Below are positions 1-7,871 of a stretch of 60,082 nt of DNA, piece after piece. The notes beneath the pieces were generated by a model. The model had not been told where the DNA came from and did not search any database. It saw only the letters and a list, made by a program, of their open reading frames with translations. Position numbers and translations under genes: made by a program. Each line of letters opens with the position of its first letter. Positions within the stretch are counted from its first letter, which is position 1. The stretch comes from Armatimonadetes bacterium UBA1398 (GTDB lineage Bacteria; Armatimonadota; Zipacnadia; UBA1398), in contig DBQI01000064.1 of the NCBI GenBank assembly GCA_002305165.1, forward strand, positions 256-60,337. Direction: 5' to 3'.

Positions 1-72
1 CAACGCAACGGACAAGCGCCCGCTGCACATCCAGCAAGCACACCACAGACGAGCACTCATGGATGATACGGG

Positions 73-963
73 CTAGGACTCCAGGCAGAGCATTGCGGAG
101 GCGCCCAGCATCCCGAAGCCCAGGCTGTAGTAGAGGCTCTGGGCGCGCAGGTTGTCGGCTCTCGTGGTCAGGTAGCAGCGCGTGTGCCCACTGCGCGCCA
201 TCTGGCCCATAGCAAGCTCCATCAGCCATCGGCCGGCGCCCATGCCGCGGTAGGCCTCCTCGATCCCCAACCACCACACGTAGCCCGCTTGCGAGGCGTC
301 AGGATGTTCGCTCTTGAGCGCCATGGAGGCCCAGACGCACTGACCTACGGTGGCCCCCTGGGCGTCCCAGACGTCCACGGATGTCTCACCGCCGGGCATG
401 ACGCGGTTCCTGACCTCTAAGCCCCGGACCGGAGGTTTGCCTGAACGCGCCGGCAGGGTGGACAGGCAGAGGTGAAGCTCAACGGGGCAGACCCTGAACC
501 TGGCCGTGGTCAGAGCCTGGACGACCTCGGTCATCGAGAGGAGAAGCTGGCCGAAGCCGCCGGCGTAGAAGGGTGGCCCCATCTCGTCCTCCCAGGCCCA
601 GATCCGCGGGCATCCGCGGGACCGAAGGTCCTCCACGGCTGCGCGAGTCATGGCTTCCGCAGCATCACGATCGCCCGGCTCCACGAAGAGCGCGGAGATG
701 ACACCATCCCCCTGGTCGACCGTGTACCAGTCGGCTGGTCTGGCCTCGGGCCCGCCGATGCCCCAATGGATGATCCCACGAAGCTGCCCCTCCGCGACGA
801 GGTAGCGAGTGCGCTCATAGGAGAGCCGCTCTCGGCGGAGTGTCACCCAGCGCGCGAACTCCTCGGACTGGGCCGGCCAACCCACTGGCGCGCGCGCGGC
901 GGCGCGGTTGTAGAGCGCGCGGGCAGCCTCTAGATGTTCCTGGGACGGCTCAATGAGTTCCAA
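73..963 (-). CDS. GNAT-family N-acetyltransferase
   Basis: A 296-residue protein of the GCN5-related acetyltransferase fold, which moves an acetyl group from acetyl-CoA to an amine. The C-terminal half holds the acetyl-CoA pyrophosphate loop (EEAYRGMGAGRWLM, of the R/Q-x-x-G-x-G/A type), followed by the usual end of the fold (RAQSLYYSLGF). The N-terminal half is long enough for a second, degenerate GNAT lobe. The start is TTG at 963 with an AGGCGG-like site upstream. It lies 25 nt beyond the end of corA on the same strand and may be read through from it. The substrate cannot be told from sequence. Confidence 0.8.
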   Translation of the reverse strand: MELIEPSQEHLEAARALYNRAAARAPVGWPAQSEEFARWVTLRRERLSYERTRYLVAEGQLRGIIHWGIGGPEARPADWYTVDQGDGVISALFVEPGDRDAAEAMTRAAVEDLRSRGCPRIWAWEDEMGPPFYAGGFGQLLLSMTEVVQALTTARFRVCPVELHLCLSTLPARSGKPPVRGLEVRNRVMPGGETSVDVWDAQGATVGQCVWASMALKSEHPDASQAGYVWWLGIEEAYRGMGAGRWLMELAMGQMARSGHTRCYLTTRADNLRAQSLYYSLGFGMLGASAMLCLES

Positions 964-988
964 GGCGTCCGCCTATCGTCGGGTGTGG

Positions 989-1954
989 CTACGAGAGGAG
1001 CCTGGACCTGGCGATCAACCAACAGACAACGCCGACCACGGTCATCCCGGCCACCGTGATGTGGAAGCCGTAAGGAGAGCTGGCGAAGGGGATGTGCTCG
1101 AAGTTCATGCCGTAGATGCCCGAGAGCAGGGTCAGTGGCACGAAGATGGTGGCGACGACGGTAAGGAGCTGCACCTTGCGGCCCAATCGATTGCTAGCTA
1201 CCGCCATGTGCAGCTCGCGCAACGCGTTGGAGTGCTCGCGAACGGAGATCATCGCATCCTCCACGCGAGCGACGTCATCGTAGATCTCACGTGTATAGAC
1301 GAGCGCATCCTCGCTGAGGAGACCGCGAGGATAGGCGCAGAGCTGGCGGAGGACCTGACGCTGGGCCGCGCTTGTCTGACGCAGCTCCTGGATGTCCTTG
1401 CGCACCTCTACGACGTGTTCGAGAGCAGCCTCCTCTTCGTCGAAGACCCGGTCCTCGAGATCCTCGATGTACATCTCGAGCTGGTCGACGAGAGGGAAGT
1501 ACCGGTCCACGACCTCCTTGAGAACGCGGTTCAGGATCACGTCCGCGCCTCCGTCCAGGACGTGGGGCTCGCGAAGCGCCCACTCCCAGGTGGCGTCCAC
1601 TCCAGGACGGCGCTCCTCATGGACCGTCACGATCGCACGGGGCAGGATGAAGATCCGGATGGGGTTGATTGCGACGCCATGCTCCGAGTCCCAGTACTCG
1701 AGGGCCGCCACCTCGATGAAGATCTGGTCATCGAAGTCCAAGAGAGTCGGCCTGTCGTGCTCCGCCCGGCACTCCTCCACGGCGAGGGGATGCAGGCCCG
1801 CGAGGGCGGCGACTTCCGACAGCTCCAGTTCGTCGTACTGATCCAGATCGATCCAGACGATGGTGTCGTCATGCTCGAGAGCCGCCCCCAGATCCGCGAT
1901 GCTAGGGGTGGTGAGCTCGCTCGTCCCTTGATCGAAGGCCATAGCACGGATCAT
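989..1954 (-). CDS. corA: CorA-family Mg2+/divalent cation channel
   Basis: A 321-residue membrane protein: a long acidic, helical cytoplasmic domain followed by two C-terminal transmembrane helices. The selectivity-filter signature GMN (in GIYGMNFEH) sits between them, and the last helix ends with a short basic tail, as in CorA pentamers. Family role: passive uptake of Mg2+, sometimes Co2+ or Ni2+, gated by cytoplasmic Mg2+. The start ATG at 1954 has a GGTGAGG site upstream. It is transcribed away from the mgtC-like gene, from which it is separated by 89 nt. Length and motif are normal, so the family call is firm; the transported ion is inferred. Confidence 0.9.
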   Translation of the reverse strand: MIRAMAFDQGTSELTTPSIADLGAALEHDDTIVWIDLDQYDELELSEVAALAGLHPLAVEECRAEHDRPTLLDFDDQIFIEVAALEYWDSEHGVAINPIRIFILPRAIVTVHEERRPGVDATWEWALREPHVLDGGADVILNRVLKEVVDRYFPLVDQLEMYIEDLEDRVFDEEEAALEHVVEVRKDIQELRQTSAAQRQVLRQLCAYPRGLLSEDALVYTREIYDDVARVEDAMISVREHSNALRELHMAVASNRLGRKVQLLTVVATIFVPLTLLSGIYGMNFEHIPFASSPYGFHITVAGMTVVGVVCWLIARSRLLS

Positions 1955-1985
1955 GAAACCGACCTCACCTTCGGCGCCCGCAGAC

Positions 1986-1991
1986 TATAAT
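1986..1991 (+). promoter_or_regulatory. -10 box candidate for mgtC-like gene
   Basis: A perfect TATAAT lies in the 89-nt corA/mgtC divergent gap, 52 nt before the mgtC-like GTG start. No good -35 hexamer sits 16-18 nt upstream (the best place reads CCTCAC), so this is a partial promoter match only. Confidence 0.4.
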
Positions 1992-2043
1992 CGCATACCA
2001 TCCAAGCGCGACGGCAGCGGTGGTGATCTAAGGAGGCACCGAC

Positions 2044-2706
2044 GTGGACGCACCCGGGACCCTGGACACGGCGCTGCGACTGGGCGTATGCACGCTGCTA
2101 TCCGCCCTGATCGGGCTCGAACGCGAGCTTCGGGGGCGGCCAGCCGGGCTTCGAACCCATATTCTGGTAGGCAATGGGGCATGCCTTCTCTCGATGGTCT
2201 CCGAGGTTGTGGGCGCCGAGGGTGACTTGGGAGACCCCGGACGAATCGCCGCAGCGGTTGTCACGGGCATCGGCTTCCTGGGTGCGGGGGCCATCATCCG
2301 GCATGGAAACAGCGTTCAGGGGCTGACGACGGCGGCGTCGATATGGGTGACAGCAGCGTCGGGCGTGGCGGCCGGGATCGGCTGGTTCGAGGGGGCCGCA
2401 CTGGTCACGCTCTTCTCTCTCGTGGCCCTACTCTCGCTCCGTGCCGTTGAGAACATGTGGTCCAAGGAGCCTGTGCAGATCACGGTGGTGGCGCTTGCGG
2501 TGCCGGAGGAGCGAACGGTCACGGACGCCCTGTTCGTGCGCTACGGGATCACGCCAAGCCGAACGCGAAGGATAACCTCCCAGGATGGGAGCGAAGTGAC
2601 CATCACGGCTAATGTGGAGGGGCTGCGCCGAGCCGCGCGTCTCGTGCGAGACCTGAACAAGCAGGGGTTCGTGGAATCCGTGCGCGCCAAGCCCGAGTTG
2701 GACTGA
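2044..2706 (+). CDS. mgtC: MgtC/SapB-family membrane protein
   Basis: A 220-residue protein with the MgtC/SapB N-terminal membrane domain. The hallmark segment IGLERELRGRPAGLRTH is followed by hydrophobic helices (about residues 35-135) and a C-terminal cytoplasmic domain of about 75 residues that looks ACT-like. MgtC proteins are linked to growth at low Mg2+ and to F-type ATPase control in pathogens; in free-living bacteria the role is less clear. The start is GTG at 2044, with AAGGAGG 7-13 nt upstream. Placement back-to-back with corA suggests a shared Mg2+ context. It converges on the small gene at 2714-2938. Confidence 0.88.
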   Translation: MDAPGTLDTALRLGVCTLLSALIGLERELRGRPAGLRTHILVGNGACLLSMVSEVVGAEGDLGDPGRIAAAVVTGIGFLGAGAIIRHGNSVQGLTTAASIWVTAASGVAAGIGWFEGAALVTLFSLVALLSLRAVENMWSKEPVQITVVALAVPEERTVTDALFVRYGITPSRTRRITSQDGSEVTITANVEGLRRAARLVRDLNKQGFVESVRAKPELD

Positions 2707-2713
2707 CTGGCCG

Positions 2714-2938
2714 CTACTTCCTGCGCTTTCCCTTCATGAGCTGCTGTATGCTCACCGTCTCCTGTCGCTCTGGCAGGTCATCGACGAAGCGAATCTGCTC
2801 GCCGACCTCCTCTGCCTGATTGACAAGGTACTCGATGACGTCCTCGCGGCTCATGTCCTCGAAATAACCGATCACCTGGCGCGAGCTCTCTGCCCTGATC
2901 GACCCATCTTCCATTTCGGTAAGCTTGACGAGCAGCAT
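2714..2938 (-). CDS. Small conserved-looking hypothetical protein (74 aa)
   Basis: A 74-residue soluble, charged protein with no signal peptide or membrane segment and a lysine/arginine-rich tail (KGKRRK). ATG at 2938 is preceded by GGGGAG at good spacing, and the frame fills the gap exactly between the convergent mgtC-like gene and the next minus-strand gene, so it is likely real. I do not recognise the family. The alternation of acidic helix-forming stretches fits a small two- or three-helix domain, but no function can be given. Confidence 0.6.
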   Translation of the reverse strand: MLLVKLTEMEDGSIRAESSRQVIGYFEDMSREDVIEYLVNQAEEVGEQIRFVDDLPERQETVSIQQLMKGKRRK

Positions 2939-3011
2939 GGTTCATTACTCCCCTAGAGTCTGGCCCCCATTCTACGCCTGCTCAACGGCTCCTTCCATGC
3001 CCGCGCGCCGT

Positions 3012-5159
3012 TCAGCCGCCCAGACGGATGGTGACCTCTCGCCCCCCTGGCACGTTGGGGTACCGGAGGCAGAGCGTGCGGCTAGAGCTCTGCCAGCGGG
3101 CTTCCACGTTGCGGTCGGCATCGATCTCGATCGCCTCCGGCCTCCCTGAGAGCCGAACCCGGGTGGTCGCCATGGTCCCGCTTGGGCCAGCGGAGACGAA
3201 GGAGAACCGGTGGCCCTCCCTACGTTGCCCGTATATGCGAGACCCGGAACAGATAACCCGGTCCGTCGGCCCGCCAACCTCGTCGATCGACAGAAGCAGT
3301 CTGCGCTCGCCAGGGAGGAGCTTGACCGAATCGATAACCGGTAGCTCGGCGTCCAGGAGGTCTACGAAGGGACCCGTGAGGGGTGGTCGCGCCTCGTTGC
3401 CAGTGCCCTCCATGCCAGCCGCGATCACGTAAGGGCCGCGGACGAGCACAATCTGGCTCGCCGTCTCGAAGCGGAGATTGCGGCGGCGGTAGGCCTGACG
3501 AGTCAGCCGAAGGAGCAGCTCCGGTCCGCCAGGCGATAGCGCGAAGGAAGAGGGGTTCGTGCGCTGGTGCACCAGGCCCCCGGACCGAATCCTGTGGGTG
3601 CCGGAGCCCGAGCCGGGGTGCGCGTCGGGGTGGATTCCCAGGGTATCGAAGAGGTGTTCCCTGGGGGAGGCATACCCGGGACCCTCGGACTGCCACCACT
3701 CCAGGACCCGCTCGTACGGATCCCCGTCCTCACCCAGATACACCAGGACTCCGCCCTGGTGGACCCAGTCGCGGAGCGCCTCGTGGCACGCCGCCGATGG
3801 CGGCTTCTGGCCCTCGTAGGTGAGGAAGAGCACCTCGTACTGGTCGAGATACTGCGGCAGATGAGCGAACTCCATCTGCACGAGATGAACGGGTACGCCG
3901 GCTTGCAGGAGCGGCAGAGCGAGGCCGTGCAGGAAGGCCAGAGCGTGGGCCTCGTCTAGCGTCTGGTCCGCTCCACGTGGCTCGCGCTGGAACATCATCG
4001 AGTCGCTGATCAGGATCCCGCAGCCCTGCTGCCCGGACTGCCACTCCGTGCGCTCCTGCTGCATGTCCGTGAGCGCGTTGGCGACGACGAGAATCTCGGT
4101 CGCGTAGCCCGGCGGGATCTCTATGCGATCGCGGGCTGGCGCAGGACCTTGGGGCTGGTCCTCCTCCCGGTACGCGCCGCGCAGGACGCGCTCGGGCCAT
4201 GGCATGACCTCGTAGCGCCACACCTCCGGCCAGAGGAGCTGCGCGATCACCGTGTCGTGCCAGTGCTTCCGGTAGTCCTGCCAGGAGCGATTCGGGTCAT
4301 CCTCCACAGGGTCGGCCAGCAGCCACGTCCTCTGGCCCGAGACCCGCGTCAGGTTGACGAGGGCGCCGTACTCGAGGAAGGCGGACTCGAAGGTCCTCTC
4401 CTCGGCCCGCCCGCGGTAGAAGGCGGGGACTCGGGCGGTGCCCGTCCACACCTGAGCCACATAGCCATCGCAGTCCTCGAAGTGGGCGAGGGCGCTCTCG
4501 GGACTCACGATGCCCCACTGGGTATAGTTGAGCACCGAGTGGGTAGCGACATACAGGCGTACGTCCGCTTGCTGGTCCTCGGCATACCTACGTAGGTTCG
4601 CGAGTACCCTAGCGACAGCCCGGCAGTAGAGCTCATACATGAGCTTGGAGGCGCGGAACCGTGCGTCGGGCGAGCTATCCGGAGGCAGCCAGGAGTCACC
4701 GTAGAAGTCGGCCCAAGCGCGCCGAAAGGCTTCCGAGTAGCCGGCTCGCGCCCAGTACTCGGGCTCTTCGAGATGGATGGCCTGGGCGCCCGCATCGATG
4801 GCTGCCCGGGCGCGCTCGGCTATGAAGTCGGCGAAGGAGTCGGTGGGGCACATGTAGTACACGTCGCCGCCGTGGGAGATACGCTGCCCGCGGGCGTCCA
4901 TCTGCGCCTCGTCCTCGTGGTTTCGGCCATCCCATCGCCCATAGAGGTAGTCCTGGTACTCGCCCCACGCGATACCCGTCATGCAGTGGCAGATATAGCC
5001 TTGCTCGGACCAGGAGCTGATGCGGTCGGGCAGAGATGGGCCGAGGCCATAGGCCATAACCACGTCCACGCCCAGATCGAGGTCTGGGGCGTACGGCACA
5101 CCCGTCTGCATGGCGGTGCGCTCCCGGCTCTGGCGTGGATCGTAGGGGCGGTCACCCAT
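3012..5159 (-). CDS. Large glycoside-hydrolase-like protein, unassigned family
   Basis: A 715-residue protein without an obvious signal peptide. About the first 330 residues read like a TIM-barrel hydrolase: strands ending in acidic residues (AIHLEEPEYW, with tandem Glu), many Trp and Tyr, and a DVYYMCPT segment. The middle (about 350-500) resembles the GATase/trimerisation-like alpha-beta domain seen after A-type beta-galactosidase barrels (WVHQGGVLVYLGEDG). The C-terminal 200 residues are beta-rich. I infer a polysaccharide- or glycoside-acting enzyme, but there is no diagnostic motif for a named GH family. The gene is single, with a divergent aldolase homologue 130 nt away. Confidence 0.55.
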   Translation of the reverse strand: MGDRPYDPRQSRERTAMQTGVPYAPDLDLGVDVVMAYGLGPSLPDRISSWSEQGYICHCMTGIAWGEYQDYLYGRWDGRNHEDEAQMDARGQRISHGGDVYYMCPTDSFADFIAERARAAIDAGAQAIHLEEPEYWARAGYSEAFRRAWADFYGDSWLPPDSSPDARFRASKLMYELYCRAVARVLANLRRYAEDQQADVRLYVATHSVLNYTQWGIVSPESALAHFEDCDGYVAQVWTGTARVPAFYRGRAEERTFESAFLEYGALVNLTRVSGQRTWLLADPVEDDPNRSWQDYRKHWHDTVIAQLLWPEVWRYEVMPWPERVLRGAYREEDQPQGPAPARDRIEIPPGYATEILVVANALTDMQQERTEWQSGQQGCGILISDSMMFQREPRGADQTLDEAHALAFLHGLALPLLQAGVPVHLVQMEFAHLPQYLDQYEVLFLTYEGQKPPSAACHEALRDWVHQGGVLVYLGEDGDPYERVLEWWQSEGPGYASPREHLFDTLGIHPDAHPGSGSGTHRIRSGGLVHQRTNPSSFALSPGGPELLLRLTRQAYRRRNLRFETASQIVLVRGPYVIAAGMEGTGNEARPPLTGPFVDLLDAELPVIDSVKLLPGERRLLLSIDEVGGPTDRVICSGSRIYGQRREGHRFSFVSAGPSGTMATTRVRLSGRPEAIEIDADRNVEARWQSSSRTLCLRYPNVPGGREVTIRLGG

Positions 5160-5289
5160 CTACTCGGCTCCCCCTCGCGGCGCATAGGGTATGATAGCAC
5201 GCGTAATCATTGGGCTTAGCTCGCTCGAATCCCTGCGGTCTCCCGTCGGGCGCTAGCACCGACATCGCCTCTCGTTAGGAGTGCACTGG

Positions 5290-6321
5290 ATGCCTATCAT
5301 CACCGATCCGCACGCGGTTCGCGCCCTGTACGCCGAGGCTGCCGAGAAGGGCTTCCTGATCCCCGGACTCGGGGCCGAGAACCGGGACACCTTGGAGTGC
5401 TGCTTCCGCGCGGCGAAGCGGCTGGGCGAGGAGATAGGAGTCCCCAACATCACCCTCTGCACCTCCGTAACGGGGCGCTACGGCGGGCGAAGCCAGTTGG
5501 TCAACTATACGAGTCTGGGCTGCGCCGTTGAGGGTCTCCTGGCCTTCGCCGATGACATGCGCGCTCTTCTTCGCCCCGGAGGGCCCTTCGACAAGCTGCG
5601 GGTCCACGCTCACCTGGACCACGGCCAGCCGGGCCTTGACGACGACCTCTTCGAGGTGGGGCGAGGGGTCTTCGGGTCGGTCATGTATGACGCCTCCGCG
5701 CTCAGCCTCGACGAGAACAGGGAGAAGACAGCCAAGTTCGTCTCCGAGTGGAAGGACGTCTATCTCATCGAGGGAGCCGTCGACGAGATCACCGAGTACG
5801 GGGGCGCCCATGCGCCCGACGATGATCTCACCAAACCCGAGGACGCGAGGCTCTTCCTGGACGAGACGGGCGTGGACCTGATCGTGGTGAACGTCGGCAC
5901 GGAGCATCGGGCCACGGCCGACCGTGTGAAGTACCACGGAGACCGCGCCCGGTCTATCGCTGAGGTGGCGGGAGGCAAGATGGTGCTGCACGGCAGCTCG
6001 AGCCTGGGTGACCAGCCGCTAGGGAGCATCGCCCAGGACGGGTTCGTGCGGTTCAACATGTGGACGGGCCTGGAGACCAAGGCTGGTCAGGCACTGGCCC
6101 GCGACACGATTCGGAACCTCCACCATCTGCTGCCGACGTCCGAGGTGCGGGAGCTCGTGGACGAGGGGTGGCTCGGAGGGAACTACCGGGATACCGAGGC
6201 ACACCCTTCGCTCGAGTACCTCCCCCATCAGTACCGCCGTGACAAGGTATGGGCACCCGCGCTTGAGGATGTTCTCCACGGCGTGCTGAGTCAGTGCGGC
6301 TATGAACGGATCAGGAGCTAG
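5290..6321 (+). CDS. Class II fructose-bisphosphate aldolase-family protein
   Basis: A 343-residue member of the class II (zinc) aldolase family, which cleaves or forms ketose bisphosphates. HAHLDHG supplies Asp110 and the zinc ligand His111; VNVGTEHR (His206) and VLHGSSS (His234) supply the other two zinc histidines. GSVMYDASAL corresponds to the family's VMxDxS loop. The glycine-rich phosphate loop reads HGSSS rather than the common HGGSG, so the substrate may differ from fructose-1,6-bisphosphate. ATG at 5290 is chosen over GTG at 5281 because AGGAG (5277-5281) is 8 nt from the ATG and overlaps the GTG. It converges with the cupin gene 3 nt away. Confidence 0.8.
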   Translation: MPIITDPHAVRALYAEAAEKGFLIPGLGAENRDTLECCFRAAKRLGEEIGVPNITLCTSVTGRYGGRSQLVNYTSLGCAVEGLLAFADDMRALLRPGGPFDKLRVHAHLDHGQPGLDDDLFEVGRGVFGSVMYDASALSLDENREKTAKFVSEWKDVYLIEGAVDEITEYGGAHAPDDDLTKPEDARLFLDETGVDLIVVNVGTEHRATADRVKYHGDRARSIAEVAGGKMVLHGSSSLGDQPLGSIAQDGFVRFNMWTGLETKAGQALARDTIRNLHHLLPTSEVRELVDEGWLGGNYRDTEAHPSLEYLPHQYRRDKVWAPALEDVLHGVLSQCGYERIRS

Positions 6322-6324
6322 GGG

Positions 6325-6669
6325 CTACGCCTCCTGCTTGTCGTCGGGGAGGTAGGGGCACTTGATGAACACGATGCGGCATTCCGTGTCGCCATCGTTC
6401 ACGATCTCGTGAGCTTCCTGGGGCTCCAGTCTAAAGGCATCGCCGGCGCGAACGCGGTGCGCGCGGCCATCGATGACGATGCAAGGAGTTCCCGTCTCGA
6501 AGAGGAAAGTCTCCTCGACCTGAGCGTGCTTGTGAGCGCTTAGGGAATCGCCGGGCCGGAGGAGTATGATGCCCCACTCATATCTCGGGCCCCGGAACAG
6601 GTACTTCGGACCATGGGCGCCATGGCGGTACTCGAGGTCATGCTCATTGGTGCGATCCACTACTCTCAC
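6325..6669 (-). CDS. Small single-domain cupin protein
   Basis: A 114-residue single cupin barrel. Motif 1 (PGDSLSAHKHAQVEETFLFE) carries the metal-binding His-x-His and Glu, and motif 2 (LEPQEAHEIVNDGD) the final His. Such proteins bind a divalent metal and act as sugar isomerases, dioxygenases or small-molecule sensors; the substrate cannot be read here. The likely start is GTG at 6669 behind a GAGGGA stretch. It abuts the aldolase homologue in convergent orientation and is divergent from the zinc-ribbon gene. Confidence 0.78.
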   Translation of the reverse strand: MRVVDRTNEHDLEYRHGAHGPKYLFRGPRYEWGIILLRPGDSLSAHKHAQVEETFLFETGTPCIVIDGRAHRVRAGDAFRLEPQEAHEIVNDGDTECRIVFIKCPYLPDDKQEA

Positions 6670-6791
6670 CTCTCCCTCGCCCCCCCAATTCCGCTACCGC
6701 CGCCGTCGCACCTGGGCGCGAAGGAGACCTTGCGACTGGACTTCGGTAGTGGCATGATGATTTGGCGACAAGTAAGACAAGGTGGCCATCG

Positions 6792-7172
6792 ATGATCTCA
6801 TGTATTCGTTGCGCGTGCGGGAACCGGGTGCGAGAGGAGGATCTGATCGAAGCTGGTCTATACCTCGCGGACTCGGGCACAGGCTCCGTATACGTGAAGT
6901 TCATCTGTAGCCGCTGTGAGCGGGTGGCGCAGCGTACGCTTTCGATAGCCGAGTGGGATGAGGGCCGTATCCTCTTCGTCGGATGCGCTGACGACGAAGC
7001 ACCCGACTGGGTGGACGATCGCCACCAGAGCGGCCTGATCACCTACGCTGAGATCCGTGCTTTCGAGCGCGAGATCGACGACGATGGGCCCGCCATGAAC
7101 GCCCTCCGTGCCTCCGTGGGGCATCCGGGCAGCGGCGCTCACCCCCTCGATGAGAGCCAGGGAGGTCCCTAG
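6792..7172 (+). CDS. Hypothetical zinc-ribbon protein (126 aa)
   Basis: A 126-residue protein. The N terminus has CIRCACG and then, 30 residues on, CSRC, a spacing typical of a small zinc ribbon; the remainder is acidic and probably helical. ATG at 6792 is chosen over TTG at 6762 because AAGGTGG (6779-6785) is spaced correctly only for the ATG. It ends 13 nt before the methyltransferase gene and is probably in the same operon. I do not recognise a named family; a metal-binding adaptor or regulator role is a guess. Confidence 0.6.
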   Translation: MISCIRCACGNRVREEDLIEAGLYLADSGTGSVYVKFICSRCERVAQRTLSIAEWDEGRILFVGCADDEAPDWVDDRHQSGLITYAEIRAFEREIDDDGPAMNALRASVGHPGSGAHPLDESQGGP

Positions 7173-7185
7173 ACAGGACCCCAAG

Positions 7186-7785
7186 GTGCCCGCGCACTAC
7201 TTCAGCCGCACTCAGACCGTTCCCTCACAACCTTTTGAGATCCGAGCTACGGTTCGGGGCCGAGATGTGCGCCTCATGTCCGATCGAGGCGTTTTCAGCG
7301 CCACGCGTCTGGATAGAGGGACCCGGCTTCTACTGGAGACGGCGGAGTTCCGTCCTGGCGAGGCGGTTCTGGACCTGGGGTGCGGGTACGGTGTCGTGGG
7401 CGTGTTCGCGGGATTGGAGGGGGCTGGACAGGTCGTCATGGTGGACATCAACCCTCGCGCGGCAGGTCTTGCCCACCGTAACCTGGAGGCCCACGGGCTG
7501 GCTGAGGTTGCGCTTGCCATGGTAGCCGATGGTGCGAGCGCCCTGGGGTGCGCGTGGGCGGATACATGCCTGTTGAACCCTCCCATCCGCGCGGGTCGCG
7601 AGGTGGTTCGATCGCTTATCGAAGGAGGAGGGGGGTGCCTAAAGCCAGGCGGACGCCTACTGCTCGTGGCGCGGACCAGCCAGGGGGTCAAGAGTCTGGC
7701 GAAGGTGATGACGGAGTGCCTGTCCCAGGTTGAGGAGGTCGCGAAGGGCGGCGGGTTCCGCGTACTTGGCGGCACGGCATCGTAG
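7186..7785 (+). CDS. RsmC/YbxB-like class I SAM-dependent methyltransferase
   Basis: A 199-residue methyltransferase of the small (MTS) domain type. The SAM-binding loop is LDLGCGYGVVG and the catalytic NPP motif is in LNPPIRAG, the signature of N2-guanine rRNA methyltransferases such as RsmC. The N terminus (HYFSRTQTV...) matches the usual beginning of the short YbxB-type members, so GTG at 7186, with AGGA 7 nt upstream, fits better than the earlier in-frame starts. Family role: methylation of a guanine in rRNA; here the exact target is inferred. It follows the zinc-ribbon gene by 13 nt. Confidence 0.82.
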   Translation: MPAHYFSRTQTVPSQPFEIRATVRGRDVRLMSDRGVFSATRLDRGTRLLLETAEFRPGEAVLDLGCGYGVVGVFAGLEGAGQVVMVDINPRAAGLAHRNLEAHGLAEVALAMVADGASALGCAWADTCLLNPPIRAGREVVRSLIEGGGGCLKPGGRLLLVARTSQGVKSLAKVMTECLSQVEEVAKGGGFRVLGGTAS

Positions 7786-7871
7786 GTTCATCGGAGGGCC
7801 AGGGCCTTGTGAAGAGGAACCTCCGGCAGAAGTTAAGGCTCGATGATGTTCGATGATGGGGGAAGGACTCA

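Noticed and set aside
2140..2165. T-arm-like GGCTTCGAACCC, possible tRNA
   Set aside because: It lies inside the conserved LRTH segment of the mgtC-like gene, and no acceptor or anticodon stem pairs around it.
5190..5195. TATGAT as a -10 box for the aldolase gene
   Set aside because: No -35 at proper spacing and the position leaves a 95-nt leader; not strong enough to list.
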